From Spongilla lacustris (Eukaryota > Porifera > Demospongiae > Spongillida > Spongillidae), in NCBI GenBank assembly GCA_949361645.1, contig OX442418.1:12062632-12126631 (forward strand): a DNA stretch of 64,000 nt, written 5' to 3'. A program made the position numbers and the translations under genes. Shown piece by piece: positions 40,641 through 61,698 of the stretch. How positions within the stretch are numbered: the stretch's first letter is position 1; each line of letters starts with the position of its first letter. Under the pieces are notes generated by a model. That model did no database searches. It was given only the letters and a program-made list of their open reading frames with translations, and was not told where the DNA came from.

Positions 40641-41119
40641 ATCAGGTCAGCTCCCTCACTGCTAACGGACAGAACCATTAATGCAAGTTGACTTAATAGC
40701 CCCACACTACATATCCAGACAGTTAGCACCAGTGCATGGAGCAATTGCAGGTGGAGTTATCAGACTGTCAGCAAGGGAGCAATCAGGTGCTAAAAAATCC
40801 TATACAGGGTCATTGGGGTCCCCACAATAATGCAGCTCTCACACTGCGATAGGAATCGGCACCCCCCACAATATTAGAGGAGCCATCAACTGGATTCACA
40901 CATGCCCCATTCATCCCCATGGCCCTATCTCCCACTACCTATCCTCCTCTACTGCAAGTTGTATCCGAGGCCCAGGCCATCCCCTACTGAATAGCACTCT
41001 CAGTCCCCACACGACCAGCCCTCCCACCCACCCCTAAACACCCCTCTTACAAATGGTGTAATCATACTACCAACAGGCCGGAGAGCTGCCAGCTGCCACA
41101 TTACCAGGGTTGAATGGGG
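40641..41119. other. Pro/Ser-codon-rich sequence, no gene seen
   Basis: C-rich stretch (repeated CCCCACA phrases) resembling 37380-37560 in style. No frame with support. Confidence 0.35.
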
Positions 41120-42508
41120 TCGAGACAGCTAGACCTCAGCATGTGGAGTGGAACCTTGAACTGCAGCCAGCCCCAAACACTGGGGCCAGCCACAATGGCC
41201 TTCTATCCTAGCCCCACATAGCTCCTCACTGCAAATGCAAATGAAGCCACTACATATGAAACCATTATCCCCCACACTACAAGAGGACTTACTGGTAGGG
41301 GAACCATCGTGGAGCTACCAGCCCGCATTGGACAAATGGGGATACCACCACTGGAGCAGCCTCCATTTGTAGAGTGTACATGCCTACGTTTTTCTCTTCA
41401 CACATTTTGTGTTGTGCATGTAGATCTGAACTACTGTAGACATGTAGATCTACGTGTTTTGTGCATGTACAGAGTAAATCTTATCTGGTGTGAAGCCATG
41501 TTGTTAGTGGTGAATATGGTTACCTGCCCTATCGGTACTGATTGCGGTGGGTCTGCACCCGTGGTTGGTGTAATAGACAACCAAGGCTTGCAGAGGGCGT
41601 TTTGCCTACATGTACTGAGAACTAGTAGCAAAACATGTAAGTGCCATTTTGAATGTCACAAAAATTGCATGCACAGTCACAGCTACAATGTGGCACGATG
41701 AAGACATCAGAATTCATGATCACACAAGTGGAGTTAGCAGACCCTACACTGTCAGAGATGTCACCAGACATTACCAGTGTAACCCAGTTTCACCTGTGCC
41801 CCACGGCCACTATACACTACCCGCGCAAATACATTTTTGCAGAAACACCAGCCTAGGGCTAGGTATAACGTAGTTGATGAATCCATTAAATTTGTAGGGT
41901 CTATTAACTCCACTTGTGTGGTCATGAATTCTGATGTCTTCATCGTGCCACATTGTAGCTGTGACTGTGCATGCAATTTAAAATGGCACTTCCATATTTT
42001 GCTACTCGCGTACAGTACAGTAGGCCTACGTAGTTCCCAGAAGGCAAAACGCCCTCTGCAAGCCTTGGTTGTCTATATACACCAACCACGGGTGCAGACC
42101 CACCGCAATCAGTACCGATAGGGCAGGTAACCATATTCACCACTAACAGCATGGCTTCACACCAGATAAATTTTACTCTGTACATGTACATGTCTATAGT
42201 AGTTCAGATCTACATGTACAACACAAAATGTGTGAAGAGAAAAACGTAGGCAGGTACACTCTACAAATGGAGGCTGCTTCAGTGGTGGTATCCCCATTTG
42301 TCCAATGCGAGATGGTAGCTCCACGATGGTTCCCCTACCAGTAAGTCCTCTTGTAGTGTGGGGGATAATGGTTTCATAGGTAGTGGCTTCATTTGCATTT
42401 GCAGTGAGGAGCTGTGTGGGGCTAGGATAGAAGGCCATTGTGGCTGGCCTCAGTATTTGGGGTCGGCTCCAGTTGAAGGTTCGCATGCTGGGGTCTAGCT
42501 GTCTCCTC
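41120..42508. repeat. Giant inverted repeat, 615-630 bp arms
   Basis: Arms 41120-41747 and 41894-42508 are reverse complements with scattered differences. Outer ends GAGACAGCTAGACC / GGTCTAGCTGTCTC; inner ends GACCCTAC / GTAGGGTC; the spacer is 146 bp. Frames inside either arm mirror each other and show no recognisable protein. Either a foldback transposon or an inverted duplication. Confidence 0.9.
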
Positions 42509-43504
42509 TACATTATTCTATCCTTCCATGCATCTCTCTGTACCTAATCCACATTACTCCTACACTTTTGAGTTCTTTGATATGCCCATGCACAGATTGC
42601 TAATACACAATACCTGACACCATTCCATAAGAGTGTGCATTCCAATAGGACTATAGTGAATCAATCACTAGACATTGCCTTTTGATTACAAGTTGAGTTA
42701 AAAATCGGTAGAGATGGTGGTGAGTGTTACGTATGAGTAACTGTTGAGGGCTTATAACACACTAGAATGCATGGCTAACCCTTGTTTCATAGACTAGCCA
42801 GACTTTCTTCCTTTCCTACCCTGTCCCCTCTCAATCCTTCAATCATTCCATGCACCTCTCTGTACCTAATCACTCATGCACTTTAAAATTTGTAGGAGCA
42901 TTGCTATACCATGCACATACACAAATACCTAATACTCGACAGCAATCCACATACATGTGTGCTTCTAATGAATCGATCACAAGACTAGACAATTGTCTTT
43001 TCATAACAAGTTCAGTTTTTAAAGATCAGAACACATGAGATGTATACGTGATTCAAAGTTATCTGTCAGTGTTACTAACGCTCCAGTATGCATAGCTAAA
43101 TCACCCTGCTATAACACAGGCTACCTTCTAAAGCTACCCCTTCCTGTCCTACCGTGCAACCTTGTGTGTTTGATGTGTGGGCTGAGGGCCCAGTATAGCT
43201 AACCCTCTTTTCATTGCTTAACACAGGCTACCTTCTAAACCTACCCCTTCCTGTCCCCTCTCGATCCTTTAACCTTACCATACAATTCTCTGTGTTTGAT
43301 GTGTGAGTTTTGCTTATGAGAACTACCTGTTGGGGGCCCAGCGTGTCCCCTCTTGACTGTTCAATCCTAACATGGAATTCTCTGTGTTTCATGTGTAAGT
43401 GTTGCTTATGAGTACCACCTGTTGAGGGAACCCTCTTTTCATGCTTAACACAGGCTTCCTTCTTTCCTACCCCTTCCCCTCTCGATCTTTCAATATCCTA
43501 CCAT
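42509..43504. repeat. Decayed tandem repeat
   Basis: Recurring phrases: CACAGGCTACCTTCTAAA, CCTACCCCTTCCTGTCCCCT, CTCTGTGTTTGATGTGTGAG. They appear four to five times at irregular spacing (about 110-250 bp), indicating an old tandem array that leads into the (CTCA)n tract and the gap. Confidence 0.6.
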
Positions 43505-43631
43505 GCAACTCACTCACTCACTCCCCCTCCCTCCCTCCCTCCCTCCCTCACTCACTCACTCACTCACGCACGCACTCACTCACTCACTCACTCACTCACT
43601 CACTCACTCACTCACTCACTCACTCACTCAC
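43505..43631. repeat. (CTCA)n simple repeat
   Basis: CTCA repeats with a CCCTCCCT interruption, running into the assembly gap. Confidence 0.95.
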
Positions 43632-43831
43632 NNNNNNNNNNNNNNNNNNNNNNNNNNNNNNNNNNNNNNNNNNNNNNNNNNNNNNNNNNNNNNNNNNNNN
43701 NNNNNNNNNNNNNNNNNNNNNNNNNNNNNNNNNNNNNNNNNNNNNNNNNNNNNNNNNNNNNNNNNNNNNNNNNNNNNNNNNNNNNNNNNNNNNNNNNNNN
43801 NNNNNNNNNNNNNNNNNNNNNNNNNNNNNNN
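43632..43831. other. Assembly gap, 200 N
   Basis: Exactly 200 N, likely a placeholder of arbitrary length within or beside a simple repeat. Synteny across it depends on scaffolding. Confidence 0.98.
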
Positions 43832-45351
43832 GCAATGTGCCTACTCTTCATGTCAGTGGCAGTCACAGAGGTGCATCAGGGAACACAACATTGCTGGAAG
43901 CTTCTAAAAAAACCACACGCACACCCCATGCACACACACGCACACACAAACACACAAAGTGGACGTTAGTGAGTATAGCCTAGTGGTGATATGCAGCATT
44001 TTCACTGATTACATTATTGTGGTGTAACTGAGGGACGATCCCCCCTCCTAATTCCCTACACTGAACTGTATCGTGTAAACTATACTATAGCTTATTTAAT
44101 TTGGACACAAATACATTGGGCAAAAAATAGAGATGAAAATGAAATGATGAGCTAGGAGGAATAGGCGCTCTCCTGTCGCCTTCGGTAGGAATCGCTTGGT
44201 ACATTCATACATGTATCATAGAACCGTCGCTAGGAATCGATTTACAGCGAAGCTGGGGACGAGGAAGCGAGCAAAGCCGCACATATTTACGTCGTAAAAC
44301 TGCATCATGGCCAGAAATTGCATTACTAATTCCTGACGCGTTATGACGTTTTTCCCGTTTCATTACCGTGCACGCGTCCATTGAAATGTATGGAGGATGA
44401 CACTCTTTTGATCACTGTCACTCAAGAATAGATGCCCATGAAAAGGAAAAAGAACTTTATGATGAAGAGGATCATAAGGTATACCTCTGTCGTTAAACAA
44501 AAAAATTAGCCCTCTTCCTGACGCTTCCTCATCAGAATTTCAGTGTTTCCATAGACATGTATGGATTTTGATTTTAAAAATGAGGATTTTTCAAGACATT
44601 TATGCTGCCTGACGAAAATCCAAGCTAGATATCAAAAAGGAAAGACTAACTGCTGTTATTAAAACCATTAGGGCTCGAGTGTGACATATTCTAACGTTCA
44701 TGACCCTTTTACCCTCGCTTCCCTGATCACTTTTATCATTAAGGTTCATATGTCTTTGTAAATACCAATATTAAATAATAAATCGACAAACGCCGCGTGC
44801 GTGCCCTGCCGCGATGAAGGTTTTCAAACAAGAAGGCACAAATCACCGACCACGGTATGAATCCTAGCAACGAACGTTCGATACTTGATAGCTTGTTACA
44901 CATGTGCGTCTGATTTCGACTGTTGTTCGTGTTAATGGGTGGCAATATAGATGCGATTGTACTTTTTTTTTTGGTAGTAGGCCTACTCGGCTGCTCCAAC
45001 ATTCTTTTTAAGCCCTAGCTGTAGGGCGCGATCATGTTCGGAGTGTTTTAGCTACCTATATGTACATGTACATGGATTCTACAACGGCTTGTTTTGGTTG
45101 CGTTGGTTTTAAACGATTCGATTCCGGCTTACTCGTCTATATTGCTAATTCTACCACAAGGAGTTCGTGGATGTAATCCCTATAGCAAAGCCACATTTTT
45201 GCACCTGTTCTACCTTCATTAGTATTTGTAAAGATGGGCATGTCCTTACGTGCAAACCTGACGCCATATTTTTGTTCTATTTTATTGTTGCAACTAATAG
45301 TACTTACGTATCTGTATCTGTGCGTGTTTATATATTTTTTCATCTCTGCAG
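43832..45351. other. Apparently single-copy DNA, no gene recognised
   Basis: Less repetitive than the flanks. A (CA)n-like stretch at 43915-43955. Near 44500-44600 runs sequence rich in GACG and TTTTC. No frame or splice pair strong enough to call. It could hold introns or upstream exons of the candidate gene at 45352. Confidence 0.4.
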
Positions 45352-45795
45352 AATGAAAACTACCAATACAGCAAAAAAAAACCCGTTCCACAGAGACGAA
45401 CCTTATAAGGATATATCACGTGAGGAATACATGAGGTAACAACCTACTTTTTTACTATATCCACATGGGGAAGGTGGAAAGGGTGACAGCCTTGTGAAGG
45501 TGGAGGGAGGTAGTTTTGTGAAGGTGGAGGGAGGTAGCCTTGTGAAGGTGGAGGGAGGTAGTTTTGTGAAGGTGGAGGGAGGTAGTTTTGTGAAGGTGGA
45601 GGGAGGTAGTTTTGTGAAGGTGGAGGGAGGTAGCCTTGTGAGATAGCCTTGTGGAGGTAGTGGAGAGAGTGCCTTGTGAAGGTGGATGGGAGATATCCTT
45701 GTGGAACAGTTGGGAAACATGTAGGCCTTCTCCCTAGAGATGAGGAATTTGATAGCACATCCCAGAGGCAGCCACTGGGATATGAATCAAATTAA
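45352..45795 (+). CDS. Candidate 3' end of an unknown gene (two exons)
   Basis: Exon 45352-45435 follows a strong TTTTTTCATCTCTGCAG acceptor and ends ATGAG/GTAACA. Exon 45738-45795 follows TTCTCCCTAG and ends at TAA 45793-45795. The phases join as AG+A. The joined peptide includes NPFHRDEPYKDISREEYMR then DEEFDSTSQRQPLGYESN, a polar acidic tail. A run of nine A (45370-45378) lies in the first exon. Before it, the alternative frame reads NENYQYSKK, so a homopolymer length error could hide the true frame. Protein unknown. Upstream exons not found. Confidence 0.4.
45450..45700. repeat. Minisatellite, 24 bp x about 8-9, in intron
   Basis: Copies of GAAGGTGGAGGGAGGTAG plus TTTTGT or CCTTGT fill most of the intron between the two candidate exons. 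Confidence 0.95.
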
Positions 45796-46612
45796 GTTTA
45801 AAGGTTTCTGATGTAGGGTAGGAGATAGATCTACGTGTTACATGCATGTAGATGTAGGACCAAAGAATAATTGTTTAAAGTGGCTACAATTGTCACATCC
45901 TGTGGTGTCCACCTTTATTACATGTAGTTTGGTTACCTTGGTTTGGTTGTACACATAGCACAGACACCAGTTGTCTGCCAGGAGAGGAGGCTTACCTACA
46001 TGACCACCTGGTATGGACCAGGGACTGGACACAAAGTTTTGCATCTCATGGACTGTGCCAGCCACCCTTCCAACATGCACCTGGTGAAAAACTTCAGCAA
46101 CAACTCAAATGTGGTCTAGCTATATGTACATGGCTCTGCAGATGTATGTAATAGGTGATGTAACAGTTGTGGTGTGGCATTTATATTTATTTGGTTATGT
46201 ATTGGTTGTGTATGTGTGTGTGATTGTGATAAATATGGAAAGTTCAAGAAGGTATTACATGTACTAACAGAGAATGTAGCTTACTCAAAATCTTTGTGGT
46301 CATCTATTTAATTAGGGTGGTGGCATGTGGTCATTAGTTATGGCTGTTATGTAAACATTCACATGCATGGCCCTCAGGACTAGTATATACTTGTAGTTTC
46401 TACATGTATCCAGCATCCTTGCCATTGTGTATGAGTCATGATCACCATGCAGCCTTCATGGCATGGGCCATCGATCTGTTCATTGATGACAGATCAGAGC
46501 TGCATCATGGCATCCTTTTTTTGTGCCATTGCTTTAGTATTTGTAGGAGTAAATTAGATAGACAGGTGCATGTATGTGATCTTTTAACTGCATGCCCATG
46601 CAAGTCCTGTGT

Positions 46613-46660
<48 letters not shown>

Positions 46661-48054
46661 TGTGTGTATGTGTGTGTATGTGTGTGTATGTGTGTGCGTG
46701 TGAATTTGCATGTACATGTGTGTGTGTGTGTGCGTGTGTGTGTGTATTTGCATGTACATGTGTGTGTGTGTGTGTATTTGCGTGCATGGTATTTGCATTT
46801 GGGTGTGCGTGCAATCATAAAAAAGTAGAACACACGGCATAACAAACACACACATCTCAGGCCAACTGGCGAATACCTTTACGGCTGTTCATCCTTCTTG
46901 TATACCCTAGCCAAAATTCCGGCGGAGCTGGATAGAAATGAGTACAGGACTTAACCTCGTAGCAGATATTGGGTCTGGGAACGAGACTGCTATGGAGTGA
47001 GCGCGAGCGACCTTGCCTGCCAATTGATCCATGTACAGTCATTAATCGACGATATACAGTATAATAGGGCCAGGACACAGTGGAGAGCTGTGAATATCCG
47101 CCGCCATGCATATGTTAATTCTTTAGCTAGTGGAAGGCAATATCCTTAACACACCTCCACGAGAACTTCTAGTATGTTATCAAAAACAAGCCAGTCATCG
47201 TGGTCAACGTCAGAGCGATGCACATGCAGATAGATATGTATATAAAATACATAATTATATATATAGACGAGCGAGTCTCGTAGTCACACCTATATATCAT
47301 ATTATGTAGTAGCTACTCCACAGAAGCGGTTCTATTAGCTCCACCTTCGCGTTATGGGGGTTTCAAGCCTATCCAGTTGAAGTTCGATGTTGTACGTCTC
47401 ACTCTGGCTAGCGAGACTAGCGTATACCGAGAATTAGATTGATAGCGAGTGTAGAGCTATTACATTGTATATCCACAATACTATCAGATGGGTACAAATC
47501 TTGGTATAGGCCTAGGCTTGATACCCGACCCTCCGCCAAAAGGCTACGCCCAACTACTATACAATAGATCAAAATGATTAAATAACAGATCACGTGACCA
47601 CTAAAATGCATCTAATGGCAGGGGCACGAGTACAACTAAATGTTTTGAGTTGCGCATGCGTATGCTTAGATCACTAAAATCGACGATAGCTGTAGTTTGG
47701 AAGGATTTTATGTAACAGCGATGCCTATTCCTAACTTCCCTGCCATGCAGACATACAATGCATTTATTAAAAGACAATAACAATAATAATTTTTCATAAA
47801 TTAATTAGCAGTTTTAATAACGTGATAAATCTCTAAAGTACCTAGTGAGTTTAATGGTGCAATTAGATTTTTTTAATCACAATCGTACGCCGAGTTATGC
47901 ATCGATGTCCACAATTTCTGGACATGTTAAGGACCGTGTAGAAGCGCTTTGTAGACACAATGTACCCATTGTATATGTACCGCCATTACATGTAAGCATT
48001 TCGGTTTGATTACATACTGGTGTATGGGGTGACGAAATCACTTAAAGCATACTG
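45796..48054. other. Intergenic, microsatellite, no gene recognised
   Basis: Contains an imperfect (GT)n array at 46617-46790 and otherwise unique-looking DNA. No coding segment recognised. From about 48055 the sequence becomes homologous to 21430 onward. Confidence 0.5.
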
Positions 48055-48106
48055 TCAGGAACACAAGCAACAAAAAAGCAGTTTTAGGATTACCACCTGT
48101 TGCCAT

Positions 48107-48187
48107 ATGCTCAAACACGGACGATGGATTGTCTAGGTGACGGTTACATGTACCAAAAACGGGCCTGCGTAGACCATCGTCTGCCAT
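48107..48187 (-). pseudogene. Duplicated METTL2 exon 1, splice donor lost
   Basis: Minus strand from ATG 48187 reads [12 protein letters not shown], two extra residues, NRHLDNPSSVFEH, matching METTL2 exon 1 (21579-21497). The sequence holding the end of the exon and the GTAGGT donor is deleted here, and no other METTL2 exon follows downstream. It is a relic carried by the segmental duplication. Its promoter may still be active. Confidence 0.85.
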
Positions 48188-48293
48188 ACCACATCACTTA
48201 CAGCTTCCGGCGAATTCCAGAGTTTATTGTATTATTTGTACGAAGGCGTATTTGCGCATATTACACGAGATCTGATTTTTGAGTGATACGAAG
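48188..48293. promoter_or_regulatory. Duplicated bidirectional promoter region
   Basis: 106 bp between the METTL2-relic ATG and the proposed ATG of ANK gene B, homologous to 21580-21681. It likely drives gene B. Inference from conservation. Confidence 0.5.
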
Positions 48294-57542
<9,249 letters not shown>

Positions 57543-57839
57543 GTGAGTTATACTCCCTCCCACATGCCCCCATATAGCACCTTCCCCCACCAAGTAACCA
57601 AAATATAGAGTATTGGTTTAGCTTCAATTTTCGCTGCCAGACACAAAACACAACAGCAGTACAGCATTGTTGAACATACATGTACACCTGTGCACAACAT
57701 ATGAACACAACAGATTTAATAAAATTTATATGTACATTGTAACTTACTTTTGTGTTCTTTATCATATACCGATATGTTTAATGAGGATATGGATATCTGC
57801 AAGCATGCGCATGGAAGAATAAATTTTTTTTAAAACTTT

Positions 57840-57962
57840 TCGATGTTGTATTGCGTAACTGATGTAATAGTGCACGTGATTTCAATGAAATAGTGTTGAG
57901 TGGCACGCGGTTCCCTGTAGATCGAGCTCGCTCATGTTAAATAGGTTGTAAAAGATCGTACA
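57840..57962 (+). repeat. 5' LTR of BEL/Pao element
   Basis: Matches 61577-61698 apart from small indels. Shared phrases TGTATTGCGTAACTGAT and CCCTGTAGATCGAGCTCG. Ends GATCGTACA, directly followed by TGGTCCTGTTCGAGCC, a plausible primer-binding site. The exact left end is uncertain by a few bases. Confidence 0.8.
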
Positions 57963-58297
57963 TGGTCCTGTTCGAGCCTGGGATAGAGTAAACAAATGAG
58001 CGCGCAAGAACTAACGAAAAAGAAGCGGATTCGAGCGGGTCACAAGTCGTCGGTGACTCGAATTATTGCACAGGTAAAGGAAACTGGAAGCGGATGATTG
58101 GAACGCAGCAAAATTGAAGCATCTTCAGCTATTACAAGTGAAACAAGACATACTCAACAAACTCGATGCAGAGATACTCGAAGGGTTAGAAACGGAAGAT
58201 GAAATCACGGGTGAAATTGAGCAAGCGGACATTTTCAAGGAGAATATAGCGATGACCATAATCGACCTAGAGACGGCTCTGGGAAAACAGCAAAACG

Positions 58298-61200
58298 ATG
58301 CACCTACGCAAGCACATACTCGAGATCGAAACGACGAATCTGCACAAGTGCACGGCTCAAGGTCAGAAACTCCTAATTAACAATAGAGATGTTCGAGAAG
58401 GTACACTATTGTCAGCTACCCCTTCGTCTTCCAGTCCCTCAAGAACAGAGCCAACACTAGCACAGCCTCGTGGTGGCAAGGTGAAACTCCCAAAGTTGAC
58501 ACTAAGGAAATTTAGTGGTGATCCTACCACGTGGACCCCATTTTGGGACTCCTTCGAGTCAGCAATTCATCAGAATCCGGACTTATCTGACATTGACAAA
58601 TTCAACTACTTACAGTCGTTGGTAGAACACTCAGTAGCAGAAGCCATTGCAGGACTCATTCTGTCTTCCTCGAACTATGGAGAAGCCATAACGGTATTAA
58701 AGAAGCGGTTTGGGAACAAGCAGCTACTCATTAACAAACACATGGAGGCTCTACTCAGTCTGCCAGCAGTGACATCAGTATATGAGCTTAGAAACCTTCG
58801 TCAACTGTACGATAAAGTGGGGTCACATGTCTGAAGTCTCAAGTCCATTGGAATTGCAGCCTCGTCGTATGGCAACTTACTTGCTTCCATTTTTGATGCA
58901 GAAGATTCCCTCTGAACTGTGTCTCATTGTAAGCCGTGAAACTGTAGAAGACAATTGGAATCTGGATTCACTACTGAAGGTTTTGGAAAAGGAGATGCCC
59001 AACCAAGGAAACCAACAAATACTCCACAGCTGCTGCACTTCTGTCCAACTCATCTCCATTGTGCGTGTTTTGTGACCAACCACACTATTCTATCCACTGC
59101 AGAGTTGTGGCTGATCAGGAGAAGAGAAAACAGCTTTTACTAAAAGTAGGAAGATGCTTCATCTGTCTGAAGGATGCTACAATTGTGGGGGAAGTCATCA
59201 TTCTAGCATATGCAAGTCACAAAGATTTGGGTCAAGAAATGCTCAGAGTACAACACCTACCTCAATAGAACAAATCAGAATGTTAGACCACAAACTCAAA
59301 CACAGCATCATTAGATGCAATCGGCTCCAGTGCTATCTATGTATGTTGACGTGAAGACTCCAATGTTACTACAGACGGCAAGAGCATCTGTGTTCCAGCC
59401 ACACCAACATTTGCTTACAATTGTTGTTAGGGTAATTTTGGACAGTGGCAGTCAGCGCTCCTACGTCACAGATATGGTGCGGAAGAATCTTGCATTGCAC
59501 ACTGAACAAGCAGAAACAGTCGTGATGAAAACATTTGGCTGCCATGAAAAGGTCCAGATATGTGATAGTGGTGAAGCTTGCATTCAAGACTGCAACTGGA
59601 ACTGATTTGGTCTTACCCTTTCTGGTGGTGCCATATATTTGTGAACGCATTGCTGGGCAACCTGTTACACTAGCGAGGGATACCATAACCTACCCTCACC
59701 TATTTGGACTGAATCTTGTGGACGATAGTGGCGTGAGTGAGAGTCTAGACATTAGTGTCTACTGGAAGCTGGCAACAGGGAGAGTGCGTCATGGCAAGAC
59801 AGGACCTACTGCTATAGAGACTGTGTTGGGATGGGTGTATGGAGAAACTATTACAAACCTTCATGCTCTCAAGTTGGAAGCTTCTGTTCTTCAGTGCCAT
59901 GACTGCGACCTGGATCAAAGGCTGAAGAAGTTCTGGGATCTGGAGACCTTAGGCATTAAAGAGGGTGAAATGCCAGCATATAGAGGGTATTGCCTTTCAG
60001 GACAGCAGGTATTGTGTTCAGCTTCCCTGGAAAAACCCACATCCACCTCTTCTGGATAACTTGAATCTAAGTCAGCGTTGACTTTGCAGTCTTCTGAGAC
60101 GTTTACGACAGGAACCACGTGTACTACAGCAATATGACACTGTGATTAAGGAGCAAATCAAGGAAGGCATTGTAGAAGTGGTTCCAGACCCATGGGCTCC
60201 TGTTGTGGAGAAGGTGCACTACATATCTCATCACGGAGTCATACGCGTTGACAAACAGACAACGAAATTGAGGATTGTCTATGATGCCTCTGCTAAGGAA
60301 GGAGGACCCTCCTTGAATGATTGTCTATATGCGAGACCACTATTTGGACAATTCATTTTCGACATTCTGGTGTGATTTCGACTGCATCAAGTTGCCCTGG
60401 TTGCTGATATAGAGAAAGCATTCTTGATGGTCTCAGTTGCAAAGAAGTACATGGACGTGTTGAGATTTCTCTGGATGGACAATATCCATGCAGATCTTCC
60501 CAACCTTCAGGTACTACAATTAACTAGAGTGGTTTTTGGGGTTGCTTCTAGCCCCTTCCTACTAAATGCTACACTGAGATATCACTTGGAGAAGTGTAGG
60601 TCAGCTGATCAAGAAATGTGGATAAACTTGAACGGGCACTCTATGTTGATGATGTGACATATGGAGCTGACAGTGTGGAAGAAGCATTTGTGTTGTACAC
60701 AAAGGCCAAGCTATGGTTAAAGGAAGGTGGCTTCAATCTTAGACAGTTAGTCACAAATTCTTCAGTGCTACAACGGAGGATCGATTTATAAGAATCATGT
60801 CCAGTCAACTGCACTGCGATCGCATCTGCACATCAGTACAGCTCAGAAGAGGTGTCGTAGGTCTATGCTAAGCTTGCACTTGGTGGAGATGAGTCACACC
60901 TAAAGAGCCTTAAGGTTTTGGGAGTCCAGTGGAATCCTGCGGAGGATATGTTTATCCTTGACCTGAGTCAACTTTGCAAGTTGTCTATAGAGTTGGAGCT
61001 AACCAAATGAGGCGTTGTTGGCACATGTCCAGGATTTATGATCCAATTGGCATTTTGTCACCTGTCACAATGCAGTTGAAGATGATATTTCAAGAGCTAT
61101 GTGCCAACCACCTGAACCTGGGACGATTGGTTGTCAGGTGAACTGCTTGTGAAGTGGAAGAAAATGTTGGGCGAATTTCAGCAAGTTAAGCCCAAGGTGC

Positions 61201-61337
61201 TACTTCAGGAATTCTATGAGGGCATCGTCATCATACACTCTACATGGATTCGCCAATTCGGTGATGCTTCACAACGAGCATATGCTGCCATAATGTATCT
61301 TGTGATTGAAACTCCTGATGGTTGTTCAACACAATAG
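58298..61337 (+). pseudogene. BEL/Pao gag-pol remnant
   Basis: Gag-like part (58298-58834) with LPKLTLRKFSGDP and WTPFWDSFESAIH, as in DUF1759. A frameshift follows. Cys/His knuckle region 59059-59220 (VFCDQPHYSIHC, GRCFICLK). Aspartic protease with LDSGSQRSYV near 59438. RT: DIEKAFLMVSV (motif A region near 60410), FGVASSPFLLNATL (motif B), and YVDDVTYGADS (motif C near 60640), spread over shifted frames. The A17-like part carries SRIYDPIGILSPV near 61030, and the end reads FGDASQRAYAAIMYLV. Such proteins normally package and reverse-transcribe the element. This copy is broken by stops (for example after 58834 and 60375) and lacks integrase. Confidence 0.85.
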
Positions 61338-61576
61338 ACCCTTCCCTTTAACGGCGTAAGGAATGCAATTTGCTAATTTCCTGCTGGTGATGTATGTGTC
61401 ATGTGTAAAATGACTCGCAAGGTGGACAACAAGGGTGTATCTATGTACTGTAAGAAGTAGGAGGGCAACGTGCTCAAAGAGCAAGGCACAAGATTACTGA
61501 GTGGATGAAGTCAATTTGGACTGATAGTTAATTAACTGTTTGTTGACTAGTTCTGACTAGCCAAGATGGGGAGTGT

Positions 61577-61698
61577 GCGATATTGTATTGCGTAACTGAT
61601 TGTGATTTCATTGAAATATAGTTTTTGTGTTGAGTGGCACACACAGTTCCCTGTAGATCGAGCTCGCGCATGTTAAATAGGTTGTGAAAGATCGTACA
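61577..61698 (+). repeat. 3' LTR of BEL/Pao element
   Basis: Direct repeat of the 5' LTR, preceded by a purine-rich tract. Differences between the LTRs point to some age since insertion. Confidence 0.8.

Larger units (their letters stand above)
57840..61698 (+). mobile_element. Defective BEL/Pao LTR retrotransposon
   Basis: About 3.9 kb between direct repeats of about 122 bp. Order on the plus strand: LTR, primer-binding-like TGG start, gag-like DUF1759 region, zinc knuckles, protease, reverse transcriptase, peptidase-A17-like region, start of an RNase H-like region, purine tract AGATGGGGAGTG, LTR. This order defines BEL/Pao. No integrase is found between 61340 and 61577, and the coding region has several stops and frameshifts, so it is not autonomous. 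It sits within ANK gene B sequence downstream of exon 4. Confidence 0.85.

Noticed and set aside
41309..42486. Frames in the 1.4-kb inverted repeat, some Cys/His-rich
   Set aside because: The same peptides appear on both strands from the two arms; no family recognised and no splice context.
43441..43983. Open frames spanning the gap
   Set aside because: They run through 200 N and have no sequence support.
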